From JACOND01 sp965202795 (GTDB taxonomy: Bacteria; Bdellovibrionota; Bdellovibrionia; Bdellovibrionales; UBA1609), in contig OZ241848.1 in assembly GCA_965202795.1 (NCBI GenBank), positions 2,294,001 to 2,358,000 of the forward strand: a stretch of DNA of 64,000 nt, in the 5' to 3' direction. This document shows, in pieces, positions 34,124 through 42,613 of the stretch; positions within the stretch are counted from its first letter, which is position 1; each line of letters begins with the position of its first letter. The translations under genes were made by a program, and so were the position numbers. A model generated the notes under the pieces. The model saw nothing but the letters and a program-made list of their open reading frames with translations. It was not told the DNA's origin and made no database searches.

Positions 34124-34543
34124 TTAGGGGAACAGCTCATCAGGGGCAAAAAACAATTCCAGCTCCCGTTTCGCGCTGGCCGGGGAATCGCTTCCGTGGA
34201 TGGCGTTTGCGGAGATGCTGTCCCCGTATTTACGGCGGAGAGTTCCCGGCCGGGCCTCTTTGGGATCCGTCGCGCCCATAATCGCCCGAACCCGCGGGAT
34301 GGCCATTTCGCCCGAAAGGGCCAGAACAATCACAGGCGCGGAAGAGACAAACTCAACCAGCTCCGGGAAAAACGGCCGCTCTTTGTGCTCCTGATAAAAA
34401 GCGCGGCAGAGGCTTTTGGAGGCGCGGAGCATTTTCATCCCAGAAACCGCCAGCCCCTCTTTTTGAAATCTTTGAATGATGGCGCCGGCGGCCTGTTTGC
34501 CCATGGCGCCGGGCTTGATTAAGACAAAAGTGGTTTGCTTCAT
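34124..34543 (-). CDS. ndk: Nucleoside diphosphate kinase
   Basis: Ndk transfers the gamma-phosphate of ATP to other nucleoside diphosphates through a phospho-histidine. The catalytic His116 is in NAIHGSDS, the signature of the family. TFVLIKPGAMGK, the kinase loop and RAIMGATDPKEARPGTLR are also conserved. 139 residues is normal. GGGAGGATAATTACA precedes ATG 34543. The Sua5-type gene follows after ten bases on the same strand. Confidence 0.96.
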   Translation of the reverse strand: MKQTTFVLIKPGAMGKQAAGAIIQRFQKEGLAVSGMKMLRASKSLCRAFYQEHKERPFFPELVEFVSSAPVIVLALSGEMAIPRVRAIMGATDPKEARPGTLRRKYGDSISANAIHGSDSPASAKRELELFFAPDELFP

Positions 34544-34789
34544 TGTAATTATCCTCCCTCTTTATATGCCTGGCCCGCATCCCGCCAGGCCGGTTTTGAC
34601 GCGCCGCAAAAACCCCGCGCGCCGCCCCCTTATTGACAGGCAGCGCCTGAAAGCCGCCATCTGACAGGCGGAAGAGGCTTTAACACAAGCATGCCGCGCG
34701 GCCGGCCTGGATGTCAAGGGCAAAGCCTTGGCGGAAGCGGCCTGTCAGCGGGCTTGCGCTGGCGGGGAAAGCGCGCTAAGGCTTTAAAC

Positions 34790-36241
34790 ATGCTGATTCC
34801 CGAGCCGGTTTTGTCAAAAGCCATCAGCGCGGGCCTTGATGAGGGCGCGGATTTCTGCGAAATCTACGCCGAAGAATCGCTCGCCTTTCAAATGGAGCTT
34901 AAAGACTCCCAAACAGACTATATTTGCGGAAAGGACACTGGCGCGGGGCTGCGGCTTATCTATACAAGCGAATCGGGGGAGAGCAAAGAGTTTTACAGCT
35001 CCACAAACCGGCTGGATGAAAACAGCCTTGTCAAAGCGGTCCGCGATCTTGCCAAAATTCAGAGGGCGCAGCGGGGCGGGCGGCCGCAAAAAGCCCTCCC
35101 GCAAAAAGCCGGCCGGGCGCAAAAGAGCCTGTTTGGAGAGGACCCTCCGCTGGAGCCTTTCCGCCGCGAGTTCCCCGAAAAATCCGCCCAAAGCCTTAAA
35201 GCCCAAAAATCCCTTCTGCAAATGATGGACAAGTCGCTCCGGGCCATGGATTCCCGCATCTCACAATGCTTTCTTCTGTTTAAGGGGCTGGACAAAACTG
35301 TTCTGACAGCCAACTCCGAAGGGCTTTTGATTCAGGATTTTCGCCCTTATCAAATGTTCCGCGCCATGGCGGTCGCTGAAAGCATGGGGGAAAAAGAGCA
35401 GGGCGCGCTCAGTCTGGGGCGCGCGGGGGCGGCTGAGTTTTTTTCAGAGGAGAGCCTTAGGGAAACAGCTTTAAAGTCAGCGAGGCAGGCTCTGCAAAAC
35501 ATAGAGGCCGCTCCGGCGCCTGCCGGGGTTTTCCCCGTGATTATCAACAAGGGGTTTGGCGGGGTGATTTTCCACGAAGCCTGCGGCCATGGGCTGGAGA
35601 CCACCGCCGTGGCGGAAAACCTTTCAGTTTTTTCAGACAAGCTGGGCAAAAAAATCGCAAAAGACTGTGTGACAGCCATTGACGACGGAACCCGCAAAGG
35701 GGATTACGGATTCTTAAATTTTGATGATGAGGGCGCCCCCAGCCAAAAAACAGTTTTGATTGAAAAAGGCGTTTTAAAAAACTATATGGCCGACCGCCTT
35801 GGATCACAAAAAACAGGATATAAAAGAACCGGAAGCGCGCGGCGGCAGAGCTATAAATTTCCTCCGGCCTCCAGAATGAGAAACACCTTTATCGCCCCCG
35901 GCTCATCCTCTCTGGAGGAAATGATCAAAGACATTGGCTATGGCATTTTTGCCGAATCCCTTGGCGGCGGCTCAGTGACTCCGGCCACCGGAGATTATAA
36001 CTTTGCCGTGTCCGCCGCCCGGCTGATCAAAAACGGCCGGCTGGACAGGCCTCTTAAAGGGGCAAGCCTTATAGGGAACGGCCTTGAAACCCTTGGCCGG
36101 ATCGAAAAAACCGGACGGGAGCTGGAGCTGGCCCCCGGACACTGCGGCTCTGTGAGCGGCTGGGTCCCTGTGACTGTGGGGCAGCCTCCGATTTTTGTGT
36201 CGCGGCTCACAGTGGGCGGCCGCTCCCCAAAGCGCCTTTAA
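34790..36241 (+). CDS. tldD: Metalloprotease TldD
   Basis: TldD, with its partner TldE/PmbA, forms a peptidase that degrades unstructured peptides and in some bacteria matures microcins. The metal-binding motif HEACGH (262-267) with GLETTAVAE matches the HExxxH signature of TldD. The conserved end (GGGSVTPATGDYNFAVSAARLI) is present. A basic insert (about 100-125, RPQKALPQKAGRAQKSLFG) is atypical. 483 residues is close to the usual 480. No tldE is in the window. ATG 34790 gives the family N-terminus; the open frame before it has no recognisable sequence. Confidence 0.93.
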   Translation: MLIPEPVLSKAISAGLDEGADFCEIYAEESLAFQMELKDSQTDYICGKDTGAGLRLIYTSESGESKEFYSSTNRLDENSLVKAVRDLAKIQRAQRGGRPQKALPQKAGRAQKSLFGEDPPLEPFRREFPEKSAQSLKAQKSLLQMMDKSLRAMDSRISQCFLLFKGLDKTVLTANSEGLLIQDFRPYQMFRAMAVAESMGEKEQGALSLGRAGAAEFFSEESLRETALKSARQALQNIEAAPAPAGVFPVIINKGFGGVIFHEACGHGLETTAVAENLSVFSDKLGKKIAKDCVTAIDDGTRKGDYGFLNFDDEGAPSQKTVLIEKGVLKNYMADRLGSQKTGYKRTGSARRQSYKFPPASRMRNTFIAPGSSSLEEMIKDIGYGIFAESLGGGSVTPATGDYNFAVSAARLIKNGRLDRPLKGASLIGNGLETLGRIEKTGRELELAPGHCGSVSGWVPVTVGQPPIFVSRLTVGGRSPKRL

Positions 36242-36294
36242 ACAAGCCGGCCCAGCCTAAAATTCCCCCCCCGCGGGCGTTTTCTCCGGCCGCA

Positions 36295-37296
36295 TCAAAA
36301 GCCGGCGGGCCCGGCGGGATCCGCGCCATGCGCCGAAAGAAGCGCCGCCAGCTCCGCATGCCCATCCCGCAAGGCATAAAACACAGCTGCCGCGCCTTTT
36401 TTATCATGAATGCCGGGATCAGCCTTATATTTCAAAAGCAGCGCGGCCGCCTCTGTCCGCCCATTTTTTGCGGCAAAATGAAGGGCTGTCCCGCCATCTT
36501 CAGCCCGCAGGTCCGGGCCGGCGCCATTTTTTAAAAGCAGCTCCGCCCCCTCCGTCCACCCAGCTATCACAGCCCAATGGAGGGCTGTCCCGCCATTTGC
36601 GCTCTGAATGTTTGGATCCGCGCCATGCGCCAAAAAAAGCGCCGCAGCAGCTATATGGCCCCGCCCGGCAGCATTGCGCCGCCGCATAGCCCAGTGAAGA
36701 GCTGTGACGCCATCCACAAGCTGAATATTTGGATCAGCGCCGTTTTTCAGCAAAAGCGCCGCCATCTCAGCGTGACCATGCCATGCAGCATAAAACAAAG
36801 CTGTCAGGCCTTCCGCATCCTTCATGTTTGGATCCGCGCCATGCTCTAAAAGCAGCGCCGCCACATTCGCATGCTCCGTCCACACAGCCAGGTGAAGAGG
36901 TGTCTGTTTGTATTCGTCTTGAGTGTTTGGGTCCGCCCCTGTTTTGATATAATTTTTGGCCGCCTCCGCATGCCCATGCCGCGCCGCTGACAAAAGCAGC
37001 GCGCCCCGCAGAGAAGGCGAAAGGCATGAGTCATCAAAAGCTGTCTCCAGAAGGCCCCTCATTTCCATTAGGGCATGGCTCAGGCATTGTTTTTCCCTGT
37101 CAGTTGCCGCGGCCATGGAGGCTTTTTCTTCGCCAAAAGCTGTTTCGGAAAATCCCGCCGGCCCCGCAAAAACAAAAACCAAAAACAGCAGAAGAGGCTG
37201 AGAAAGGAGAGCGGCCAATAGGCCGCCCATCGAAACAGGCTCTCTAAACAGGAGCGGGGCCGGCCCGGAAAACATGCAAAGCCATTTTTTTTTCAT
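36295..37296 (-). CDS. Exported ankyrin-repeat protein
   Basis: A 333-residue protein with six to seven ankyrin repeats (TALFYAAWHGHAEMAALLLKNGADPNI and variants). The signal peptide region is unusual. After MKKKWLCMF comes a stretch (about residues 10-33) encoded by a palindromic repeat variant, and only then the family's hydrophobic core LLLFLVFVFAGPAGFSE. The repeat thus appears to have been inserted within the leader. Whether the lengthened leader still works is uncertain. GGAGG lies upstream of ATG 37296. The relatives in this window are at 9609, 21634 and, more distantly, 39505. Confidence 0.8.
   Translation of the reverse strand: MKKKWLCMFSGPAPLLFREPVSMGGLLAALLSQPLLLFLVFVFAGPAGFSETAFGEEKASMAAATDREKQCLSHALMEMRGLLETAFDDSCLSPSLRGALLLSAARHGHAEAAKNYIKTGADPNTQDEYKQTPLHLAVWTEHANVAALLLEHGADPNMKDAEGLTALFYAAWHGHAEMAALLLKNGADPNIQLVDGVTALHWAMRRRNAAGRGHIAAAALFLAHGADPNIQSANGGTALHWAVIAGWTEGAELLLKNGAGPDLRAEDGGTALHFAAKNGRTEAAALLLKYKADPGIHDKKGAAAVFYALRDGHAELAALLSAHGADPAGPAGF
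37205..37262 (-). repeat. Palindromic repeat variant inside an ankyrin gene leader
   Basis: On the plus strand: GAGAGCGGCCAATAGGCCG then CCCATCGAAACAGGC and GCCGGCCCGGAAAACATG. This is the CATCGAAACA-tailed version of the palindromic family, also seen at 53340, 56575 and 58310. Confidence 0.6.
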
Positions 37297-37403
37297 CCCG
37301 CTGCCCTCCTCCGGCTTTTTGATCTTGCCCGCAATATAGCGCTTTTTTGCCGCCTTGTCAAGGAGTTTTTTACATTTAATCTGGCCCCGGAAGCCTCCCC
37401 CCG

Positions 37404-38306
37404 CTAAAACTCTGGCTTTTTAAAGCTTCCGGCTTTATCAGCCTGTTTAAAGCTTCCGGCTTTATCAGCCGGGCGCCGCTGTTCGCGGAGCCAAAGCCAC
37501 AGAGGGTGAAACCAGGCCACAGTGATCAGCTCGCTCTCCGGCAAAATGCGGCTCCGAAAAAAATCCACCGCCGCCTTTTCTTTTTTGGAGTGAAAAACAT
37601 AATCCTCCTCATCCAGCTGAAAGCCGCTCTCTTTGTTGACTCCGCGGAGAATAAAATCCTCAGAAACCGGGCCGCCCATGCGCCGGGACAAAAACCGGCT
37701 GAGCGCCCTGGACCACCCTGACCGGCTCAGCCGGGAAAGCCCCCTCCCATCTTTAATCTTTGGCCAGCTGAAGCCGCGCGAGAGCTTTCTAATCTTTAGA
37801 AAACTGACCGGGCTGCTGCACTTGGCCGTAAACAGCAGGCCAAACAAAAGCATGAAGGGCCGTTTGATCATTTTCCTCTCCGTCACCAGCTTATAAAGAG
37901 AGGCGCAAACCTCTGTGGAAAGCCCCCGGCCCCGGAAATCCCTCGCAAGCAGGATCAGCCCGCAGTGAAAAACCGGAAAAGGGGCGCCTAAAAAGCGCGC
38001 AAAGTAAACATCAGAAAAAGAAAACCCCGCCAGCTCCCCGCCGGCGCCGCGGCGAATCAGAGTGAGAATTTTGTATTTGGACATTCTTCTGTATATGTAT
38101 TCCCCGGCAATGGCCTTCAGGCTGCCCCTGGCCAGAGCGCAAAATGACAAAACAAGCCTTTCCCTCTGGCTTTCAGAAAGATCCTGGATCATGCAGCTCT
38201 GAATCAGGATTTTTTCCTCTTCGGGATTTTTGCGCGGCGCGCCATCATCAGGCTTTTGGCTTTCGGAGCTTTTGGCCTCCGCCCGCTTTTTTGAAATTTG
38301 CTTCAT
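37404..38306 (-). CDS. GNAT-like acyltransferase
   Basis: A 300-residue protein. The central part has a GNAT signature: LILLARDFRGRGLSTEVCASLYKL fits motif A (R/Q-x-x-G-x-G/A) for acyl-CoA binding, preceded by strands including GELAGFSFSDVYFAR. The N-terminus is charged and probably disordered; the C-terminus contains a short tandem repeat (ADKAGSFKQADKAGSFKK). The substrate is unknown. It overlaps the aminotransferase-like gene upstream by ATGA (38303-38306), so the two are translationally coupled and may act in one biosynthetic step series. Confidence 0.55.
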   Translation of the reverse strand: MKQISKKRAEAKSSESQKPDDGAPRKNPEEEKILIQSCMIQDLSESQRERLVLSFCALARGSLKAIAGEYIYRRMSKYKILTLIRRGAGGELAGFSFSDVYFARFLGAPFPVFHCGLILLARDFRGRGLSTEVCASLYKLVTERKMIKRPFMLLFGLLFTAKCSSPVSFLKIRKLSRGFSWPKIKDGRGLSRLSRSGWSRALSRFLSRRMGGPVSEDFILRGVNKESGFQLDEEDYVFHSKKEKAAVDFFRSRILPESELITVAWFHPLWLWLREQRRPADKAGSFKQADKAGSFKKPEF

Positions 38307-39391
38307 TTGAGGCGCTTTTGAATCCGCTCAAGAAAAGCGTCTGACACGCTGGAGATCCGCGCAAAATTCCACTGGTCTTTTTGCCTCGCGATAATTTTTT
38401 TTGTCCGCAGATGGCGGACAAAGCGGGAAACCTCCCGGGCCTGGCCCTCCATGCGGAAAAAGTTCCCGCCCCTGTCCTTCAGGGATCTGGCTTTCAGCTG
38501 AAAGCCCCCTTTGGAAGCCGCCTCCTGAAACATCCCGGCCATAACCTTCCGGTTTTCAAAAATCTGCCTCCTCTGCTCCTCATAAAAATCCATGTTCTGA
38601 AAGCAGTCCAGGGCCGCTGCCCTTGCCAGGGAGTTGACTGTTTTTTTGTTGTAATCCCTTTGAAAATGCCTCATCACAGATGGATTGGCGCTGAAAACAC
38701 AGGCCATTCTAAGCCCCGCCAAAGGGAAGGACTTGGCCAGAGACAAAACGCCCGCGCAGTTTTTGCGGGACAGGATGATTTTTGCAAAATCCCGCATCTT
38801 ATAGCGGCTGTAAAGCAAATAAGTTAAGTCCAAAATCCAGAAGCTGTCTTTTTCCGCGGCCAGGGCGGCTTTCAGGCCATCTGGCGAGATCTCATCGCCT
38901 GTGGGGTTGTTGGGCAGGGAAAGATAAACGAGCCTCCCCTCAAAAGAGGAAGCCTCTCCAAACAGCGAAGGCTCAAAGCCCGCAAGCCGCAAAAAATGAA
39001 GCGCGTGATCATAAGTCGGCCGGAAAAAGGCGCAGGCGGATTTTTGGGGAAACTCTTTTTTTGCCAGAAAAAGAAGATGAAACAAAGCGTCATCCGCCCC
39101 ATTGGCCAGAGCGAGGCGCGAAGCCGGCGCCTTTAAAAAGCCGGCCATTTCCCTTAAAAGGGGATCATCTTCCAGGATCAGGGGGTAATGCCTCATCAGC
39201 TCGGGATTTTGAATGGCCCTAACTGTGGAGGGGGCAATTTCCCCATAGTATTCGTTAAAATCCAGGCAAAAAAAATCCAAAAAATCAGGGGGCCGGCTGT
39301 GATACTGATAGGCGGAAGGCTCCCGCGCGGGGCGGAGGCTCCCAGCCCTCTTTTTTTTCAAAGCGGCAGGCTGCGAAAGACGCTGAGACAT
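38303..39391 (-). CDS. PLP-dependent aminotransferase, class I/II (HisC-like fold)
   Basis: A 362-residue fold-type I enzyme. NGADDALF aligns with the phosphate-binding NGSDE motif, LPNNPTGDEIS with the NPTG motif, and ILDLTYLLY with the cofactor-contacting Asp-x-x-Tyr. SLAKSFPLAGLR holds the Schiff-base lysine and the binding Arg. The length and NGADD motif resemble histidinol-phosphate aminotransferases and related amino-acid decarboxylases such as CobD, but no his genes are nearby. Coupled to the GNAT-like gene downstream. The substrate cannot be assigned; a role in a small specialised pathway is plausible. Confidence 0.75.
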   Translation of the reverse strand: MSQRLSQPAALKKKRAGSLRPAREPSAYQYHSRPPDFLDFFCLDFNEYYGEIAPSTVRAIQNPELMRHYPLILEDDPLLREMAGFLKAPASRLALANGADDALFHLLFLAKKEFPQKSACAFFRPTYDHALHFLRLAGFEPSLFGEASSFEGRLVYLSLPNNPTGDEISPDGLKAALAAEKDSFWILDLTYLLYSRYKMRDFAKIILSRKNCAGVLSLAKSFPLAGLRMACVFSANPSVMRHFQRDYNKKTVNSLARAAALDCFQNMDFYEEQRRQIFENRKVMAGMFQEAASKGGFQLKARSLKDRGGNFFRMEGQAREVSRFVRHLRTKKIIARQKDQWNFARISSVSDAFLERIQKRLK

Positions 39392-39504
39392 GGCTTTAGA
39401 AAGAGCCTTTCAGGGCGCTGGCGCTAAAGCCTCCATGCTTAAAGGGCCGGCTGAAAAGGCCCGGCTCCCGGCTGTTCCGCCGCTCCAGGCTGTTGGCGGG
39501 AGTC

Positions 39505-41088
39505 TCACTGCTCCCTGGCAGCGCCCTCCGGCTGAGAATCTGCCGGCTCCGCTGCCGCCGCCGCCGCGGGGGCGGCGGCCTTCTCCTCCCTTGCCTTTTT
39601 GGCCGCCTTCAAAGCCTCATACTCGGCTTTCAGGCGCCGGCCAAGATACACAATCAAATCGATGTCCTCGGCCAAATCAAAGGGGGTCAGCCCGCCGCTG
39701 TCAGGGACAGCAAGGCCCGCGCCTTTTTCATCCAGCCATTTAACAGTTTCAATATCCCCCTCCTGAACAGCAAAATGCATGCAGGTGTAGCCGCCCTCAG
39801 CCTTTCTATTGACCGAAGCGCCTTTTAAAACCAAAGCCTCCAAAATCTCCAAAGGGGCGCCGTAAATGCAGGCCAGGTGCAGAGGCGTTCTTTCCGCAGA
39901 CTTGTCTTTTAAGGTCACATCAGATCCTTTATTTAAAATCAGCTCTTTTGCCAAATCATGCCTTCTGTTGAGAAGAGCATAATGAAGGGCGGAGCTTCCA
40001 TCCTCCGACCGGTCATTTACAGAAATGTCTTTTTCAAGAAGAACCCGGGCCATATCCAGATTCTCCGGCGCCTCCCCGCCCCCGCCTTCTGTCCCGCCGG
40101 ACGGCTCATCCTTTTTCATTATGCTGTCTCCCGCGGACTGCGCCTCCCCCCATCCGCCATCTCCATGCGCAATAGCCATTTGCAGGGGGGTGAGGCCTTT
40201 TTTTCCCGGCAGGGAAAGATTTGTCTCAGGGTGATCGGCCAGAAGGCGGGCTATAAAAACCCTTCCCTCTATCAAGGCCAGGTGAAGGGGCGCGTTCCCG
40301 CTTTCATCCAGCGCGTTGGCCGGAGCGCCCCTGGCCAAAAGGGCCTCCGCAACTCTTAAAGCCGCGCCGGCGTCCTCATAATAGGAAATGGCCAGGTGCA
40401 GAGGGCTTGAGCTGCGGGCGTCCAAAATGGACAGATCAGCCTCCGCCTCAGAAATAAAAAACAGGGAGAGAGCCTCCCGGCCGCTCTTGATGGCTTTGTG
40501 AAGGGCGGTGTCGCCCGCGCCGTCCAGCTCATTGACCGGAGCGCCTTCAGAGACAAACAGCCTGGCCAGGCCCAGGCCGCCGTCCTCCAGCTGGCTTCTG
40601 TAGGAAATTAAGAGGTGCAGGGGGGTTGAGCCATTCGCTGTTTTGGCTGTCAGGTCGGCCCCCGCCTCCACAACCAAAAATCTAATCACATCCGGCGGCT
40701 TGTCATGCGCCAAAGCCAGATGCAGGGGCGAGCTGCCGGATTTGTCCGGCTGACTGACAAGGCCCCTCTGGGGCCCTTCCCGGGATCCCGCTTGGGAGAC
40801 GCTTGAAAGATAGTGGATGATGGGCTTTTGACCTTCAAGAACCGCCTTGTGCAGGGGGTTCTGGCCTTTTTCATCTTTGAGAATGCTCAGATTAGCCTCA
40901 ATGTCGGAAAAAAACTCGGAAATCCAAATCACCCGATCCAAATCCCCCTCCTCAATGGCTCTGCTCATTTCTTTTTGAAAAATCGCCTGCTTGTTCGGAG
41001 CCCCCTCTCCGCTCCGCAGCCCATCGCCAAAGGCGGCAGGCGCCGCCGCGAAAAGCGCAATAAAAAAACCTGAAAATATCCTAAGCAT
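39505..41088 (-). CDS. Exported ankyrin-repeat protein (divergent member)
   Basis: A 527-residue protein with signal peptide MLRIFSGFFIALFAAAPAAFG and about ten ankyrin repeats, some with insertions (for example the acidic glycine-rich loop around SGGTEGGGGEAP). The repeats use P(L)HLA(L/I) instead of the ALHYA of the other three and differ from each other, so this looks like an older gene without recent repeat homogenisation. The C-terminus is a helical, alanine-rich tail (EALKAAKKAREEKAAAPAAAAAA). GGGGGAGGG lies upstream of ATG 41088. Probably periplasmic or secreted; binding partner unknown. Confidence 0.82.
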   Translation of the reverse strand: MLRIFSGFFIALFAAAPAAFGDGLRSGEGAPNKQAIFQKEMSRAIEEGDLDRVIWISEFFSDIEANLSILKDEKGQNPLHKAVLEGQKPIIHYLSSVSQAGSREGPQRGLVSQPDKSGSSPLHLALAHDKPPDVIRFLVVEAGADLTAKTANGSTPLHLLISYRSQLEDGGLGLARLFVSEGAPVNELDGAGDTALHKAIKSGREALSLFFISEAEADLSILDARSSSPLHLAISYYEDAGAALRVAEALLARGAPANALDESGNAPLHLALIEGRVFIARLLADHPETNLSLPGKKGLTPLQMAIAHGDGGWGEAQSAGDSIMKKDEPSGGTEGGGGEAPENLDMARVLLEKDISVNDRSEDGSSALHYALLNRRHDLAKELILNKGSDVTLKDKSAERTPLHLACIYGAPLEILEALVLKGASVNRKAEGGYTCMHFAVQEGDIETVKWLDEKGAGLAVPDSGGLTPFDLAEDIDLIVYLGRRLKAEYEALKAAKKAREEKAAAPAAAAAAEPADSQPEGAAREQ

Positions 41089-41237
41089 GGCAAACCCTCC
41101 CCCTGTTTTTAATTTGTTAAGCGTTTGATGCGGGGCGGCCGGCGCAAAAAGCGGCGCGCGCCCCCTCCACAAGATTAAAAGCTAAAAAAAGGCCGGCGGC
41201 AAGTCCAATAAAAAAAATATGGACCAAAGGAGGAGGC

Positions 41238-41455
41238 TTGTTTGTTGGGACGGCCTGGCGGCCGTTCCCGAACCGCTGTGGAGAAGCGGACATGGCCAGA
41301 GGGGGGAGGGCTTGTTTGTTGGGACGGCCTGGCGGCCGTTCCCGAACCGCTGCGGCATGGCGAGCATGGCCAGAGGGGGGGGGCTTGTTTGTTGGGACGG
41401 CCTGGCGGCCGTTCCCGAACCGCTGCGGCATGGCAAGCATGGCCAGAGGGGGGGT
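41238..41455 (-). repeat. Three tandem palindromic repeats
   Basis: Three copies with a 73-74-bp period, starting near 41247, 41321 and 41394 on the plus strand with GGGACGGCCTGGCGGCCGTTCCC, each followed by GAACCGCTG, CATGGCCAGAGGGGGG and TTGTTTGTTG. They lie between the ankyrin gene and the FabD-like gene. An antisense open frame through them is an artefact of the repeats. Confidence 0.85.
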
Positions 41456-41493
41456 GTTCATTGAGACAGCCCCCTCTGGATGCTCCGCCGCCC

Positions 41494-42234
41494 TCAGACC
41501 GGCAGGCCGCGGCGGCCGGACCTGCCGCTCATTTTTGCCTTCCGCCAGAGAGGCCAAAGCCATTTCAAACTGCGATCGCTTTCCAAAAAATGCATGGGGC
41601 TGATCCCCAGGGAGTGAAAATCCCCCTCAAGGCCCTCATCGTGGGGCGCCAGAAACTGAAAAACCCGCTCCTCTTCGGCGCCATCATCTTTCAAAAAGCG
41701 CAAAATGTCCCGCAGCCGGCAGGACAGCTGCTTTTGCTTCAGGCTTGTGAGGCAGAAAGACCCAGTGTCCCTGTTGTAATAGGAGTTGACCTTGTAAAGC
41801 AGCCATTCCCGGCTGGGCGCGCAGCGCCGCCTTGTCAAAAGCAGGGCCTGCTCCTCAAAAGCTGTCTCCCCGGCAATCAGCCCGATTAGCGGATCGGAGC
41901 CTATCATATAGTCCGGCCATCCGCAGCGGGCGACATAGCGGTCAAACAGGCCAAGGCGCGCCAGAAAATCCAAGACAGCCGGCTGGGGGCTGCCTGCCAG
42001 AGACCTGATATTCTGTGTCAGGCAGTAAACCCAGACAGGAATATTTATATTGTTCTGGCTCAAAAGCTCCCGGTACTGCCGCAGCCGGCTGAGAGTCTCC
42101 GGAATCCGAAAGACACTGGCGTAAAAGTCACTGTCTGTCAGCAGAGAGGGTTTGTTTAACACCAAAACTGTTTGCTGGGACGGCCCCGCGGCCGCTCCTG
42201 ATTTGAAATCTGAAGATGATTTTTGCTTAAACAT
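41494..42234 (-). CDS. FabD-like acyltransferase-fold protein with degenerate active site
   Basis: A 246-residue protein. Residues 104-137 (CGWPDYMIGSDPLIGLIAGETAFEEQALLLTRRR) resemble the nucleophile-elbow region of malonyl-CoA:ACP transacylases (PD.v.GHSLGE..ALvaAGa.sFe.AL.Lv..R), but the GHSLG serine motif is replaced by GSDPL and is about three residues shorter. It may therefore be inactive or have another role. Residues 10-23 (KSGAAAGPSQQT) come from a palindromic repeat inserted right behind the start. AGGAGA lies upstream of ATG 42234. The GNAT-like and aminotransferase genes lie nearby on the same strand, beyond one ankyrin gene. Confidence 0.4.
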   Translation of the reverse strand: MFKQKSSSDFKSGAAAGPSQQTVLVLNKPSLLTDSDFYASVFRIPETLSRLRQYRELLSQNNINIPVWVYCLTQNIRSLAGSPQPAVLDFLARLGLFDRYVARCGWPDYMIGSDPLIGLIAGETAFEEQALLLTRRRCAPSREWLLYKVNSYYNRDTGSFCLTSLKQKQLSCRLRDILRFLKDDGAEEERVFQFLAPHDEGLEGDFHSLGISPMHFLESDRSLKWLWPLWRKAKMSGRSGRRGLPV

Positions 42235-42613
42235 GATTATCTCCTTTATTTGTTAGTCGATCCATGAAATTGACAAAACTCAGGATGTCCCTTTCCCAAG
42301 CGGTTTTTTGTTTGCAGAAATCAATCATTTAACAGGCCGCGCGATTTTGTCCACAAAACAGGCCCCGGGCCGGCAAAAAAAATTCGCGCGGCGGGAGTTT
42401 TTTTCTCCGGCGCGCGGGGCGGCCCCCCAGAGGATCCGGGGGGCGCCTCCAGCAGGAAAATTGTGTCTCATTTTGAGACATGCCTTTTGTTTTTCGCGGT
42501 TTTTTTGTCTTTTTTTGAGGAAAAGCGGATGCTCTCAGCGGGGCCAGTGATTGTTCAGGCAGGGGCCCTAATTGTTTTGACAAGGCCAGCTTCATTTTGA
42601 TACGGCATAAAAA
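42235..42613. other. 380-bp intergenic region between FabD-like gene and lnt
   Basis: No gene is supported. The two flanking genes diverge, so two promoters are expected. The first 100 bases (42240-42340) are comparatively AT-rich and include TTGACAAAACTCAGGATG, a candidate -35. I see no clear operator or riboswitch. Confidence 0.4.

Noticed and set aside
41117..41563. 148-codon minus-strand frame across three repeats
   Set aside because: Most of it is repeat sequence; the remainder overlaps the end of the FabD-like gene in another frame.
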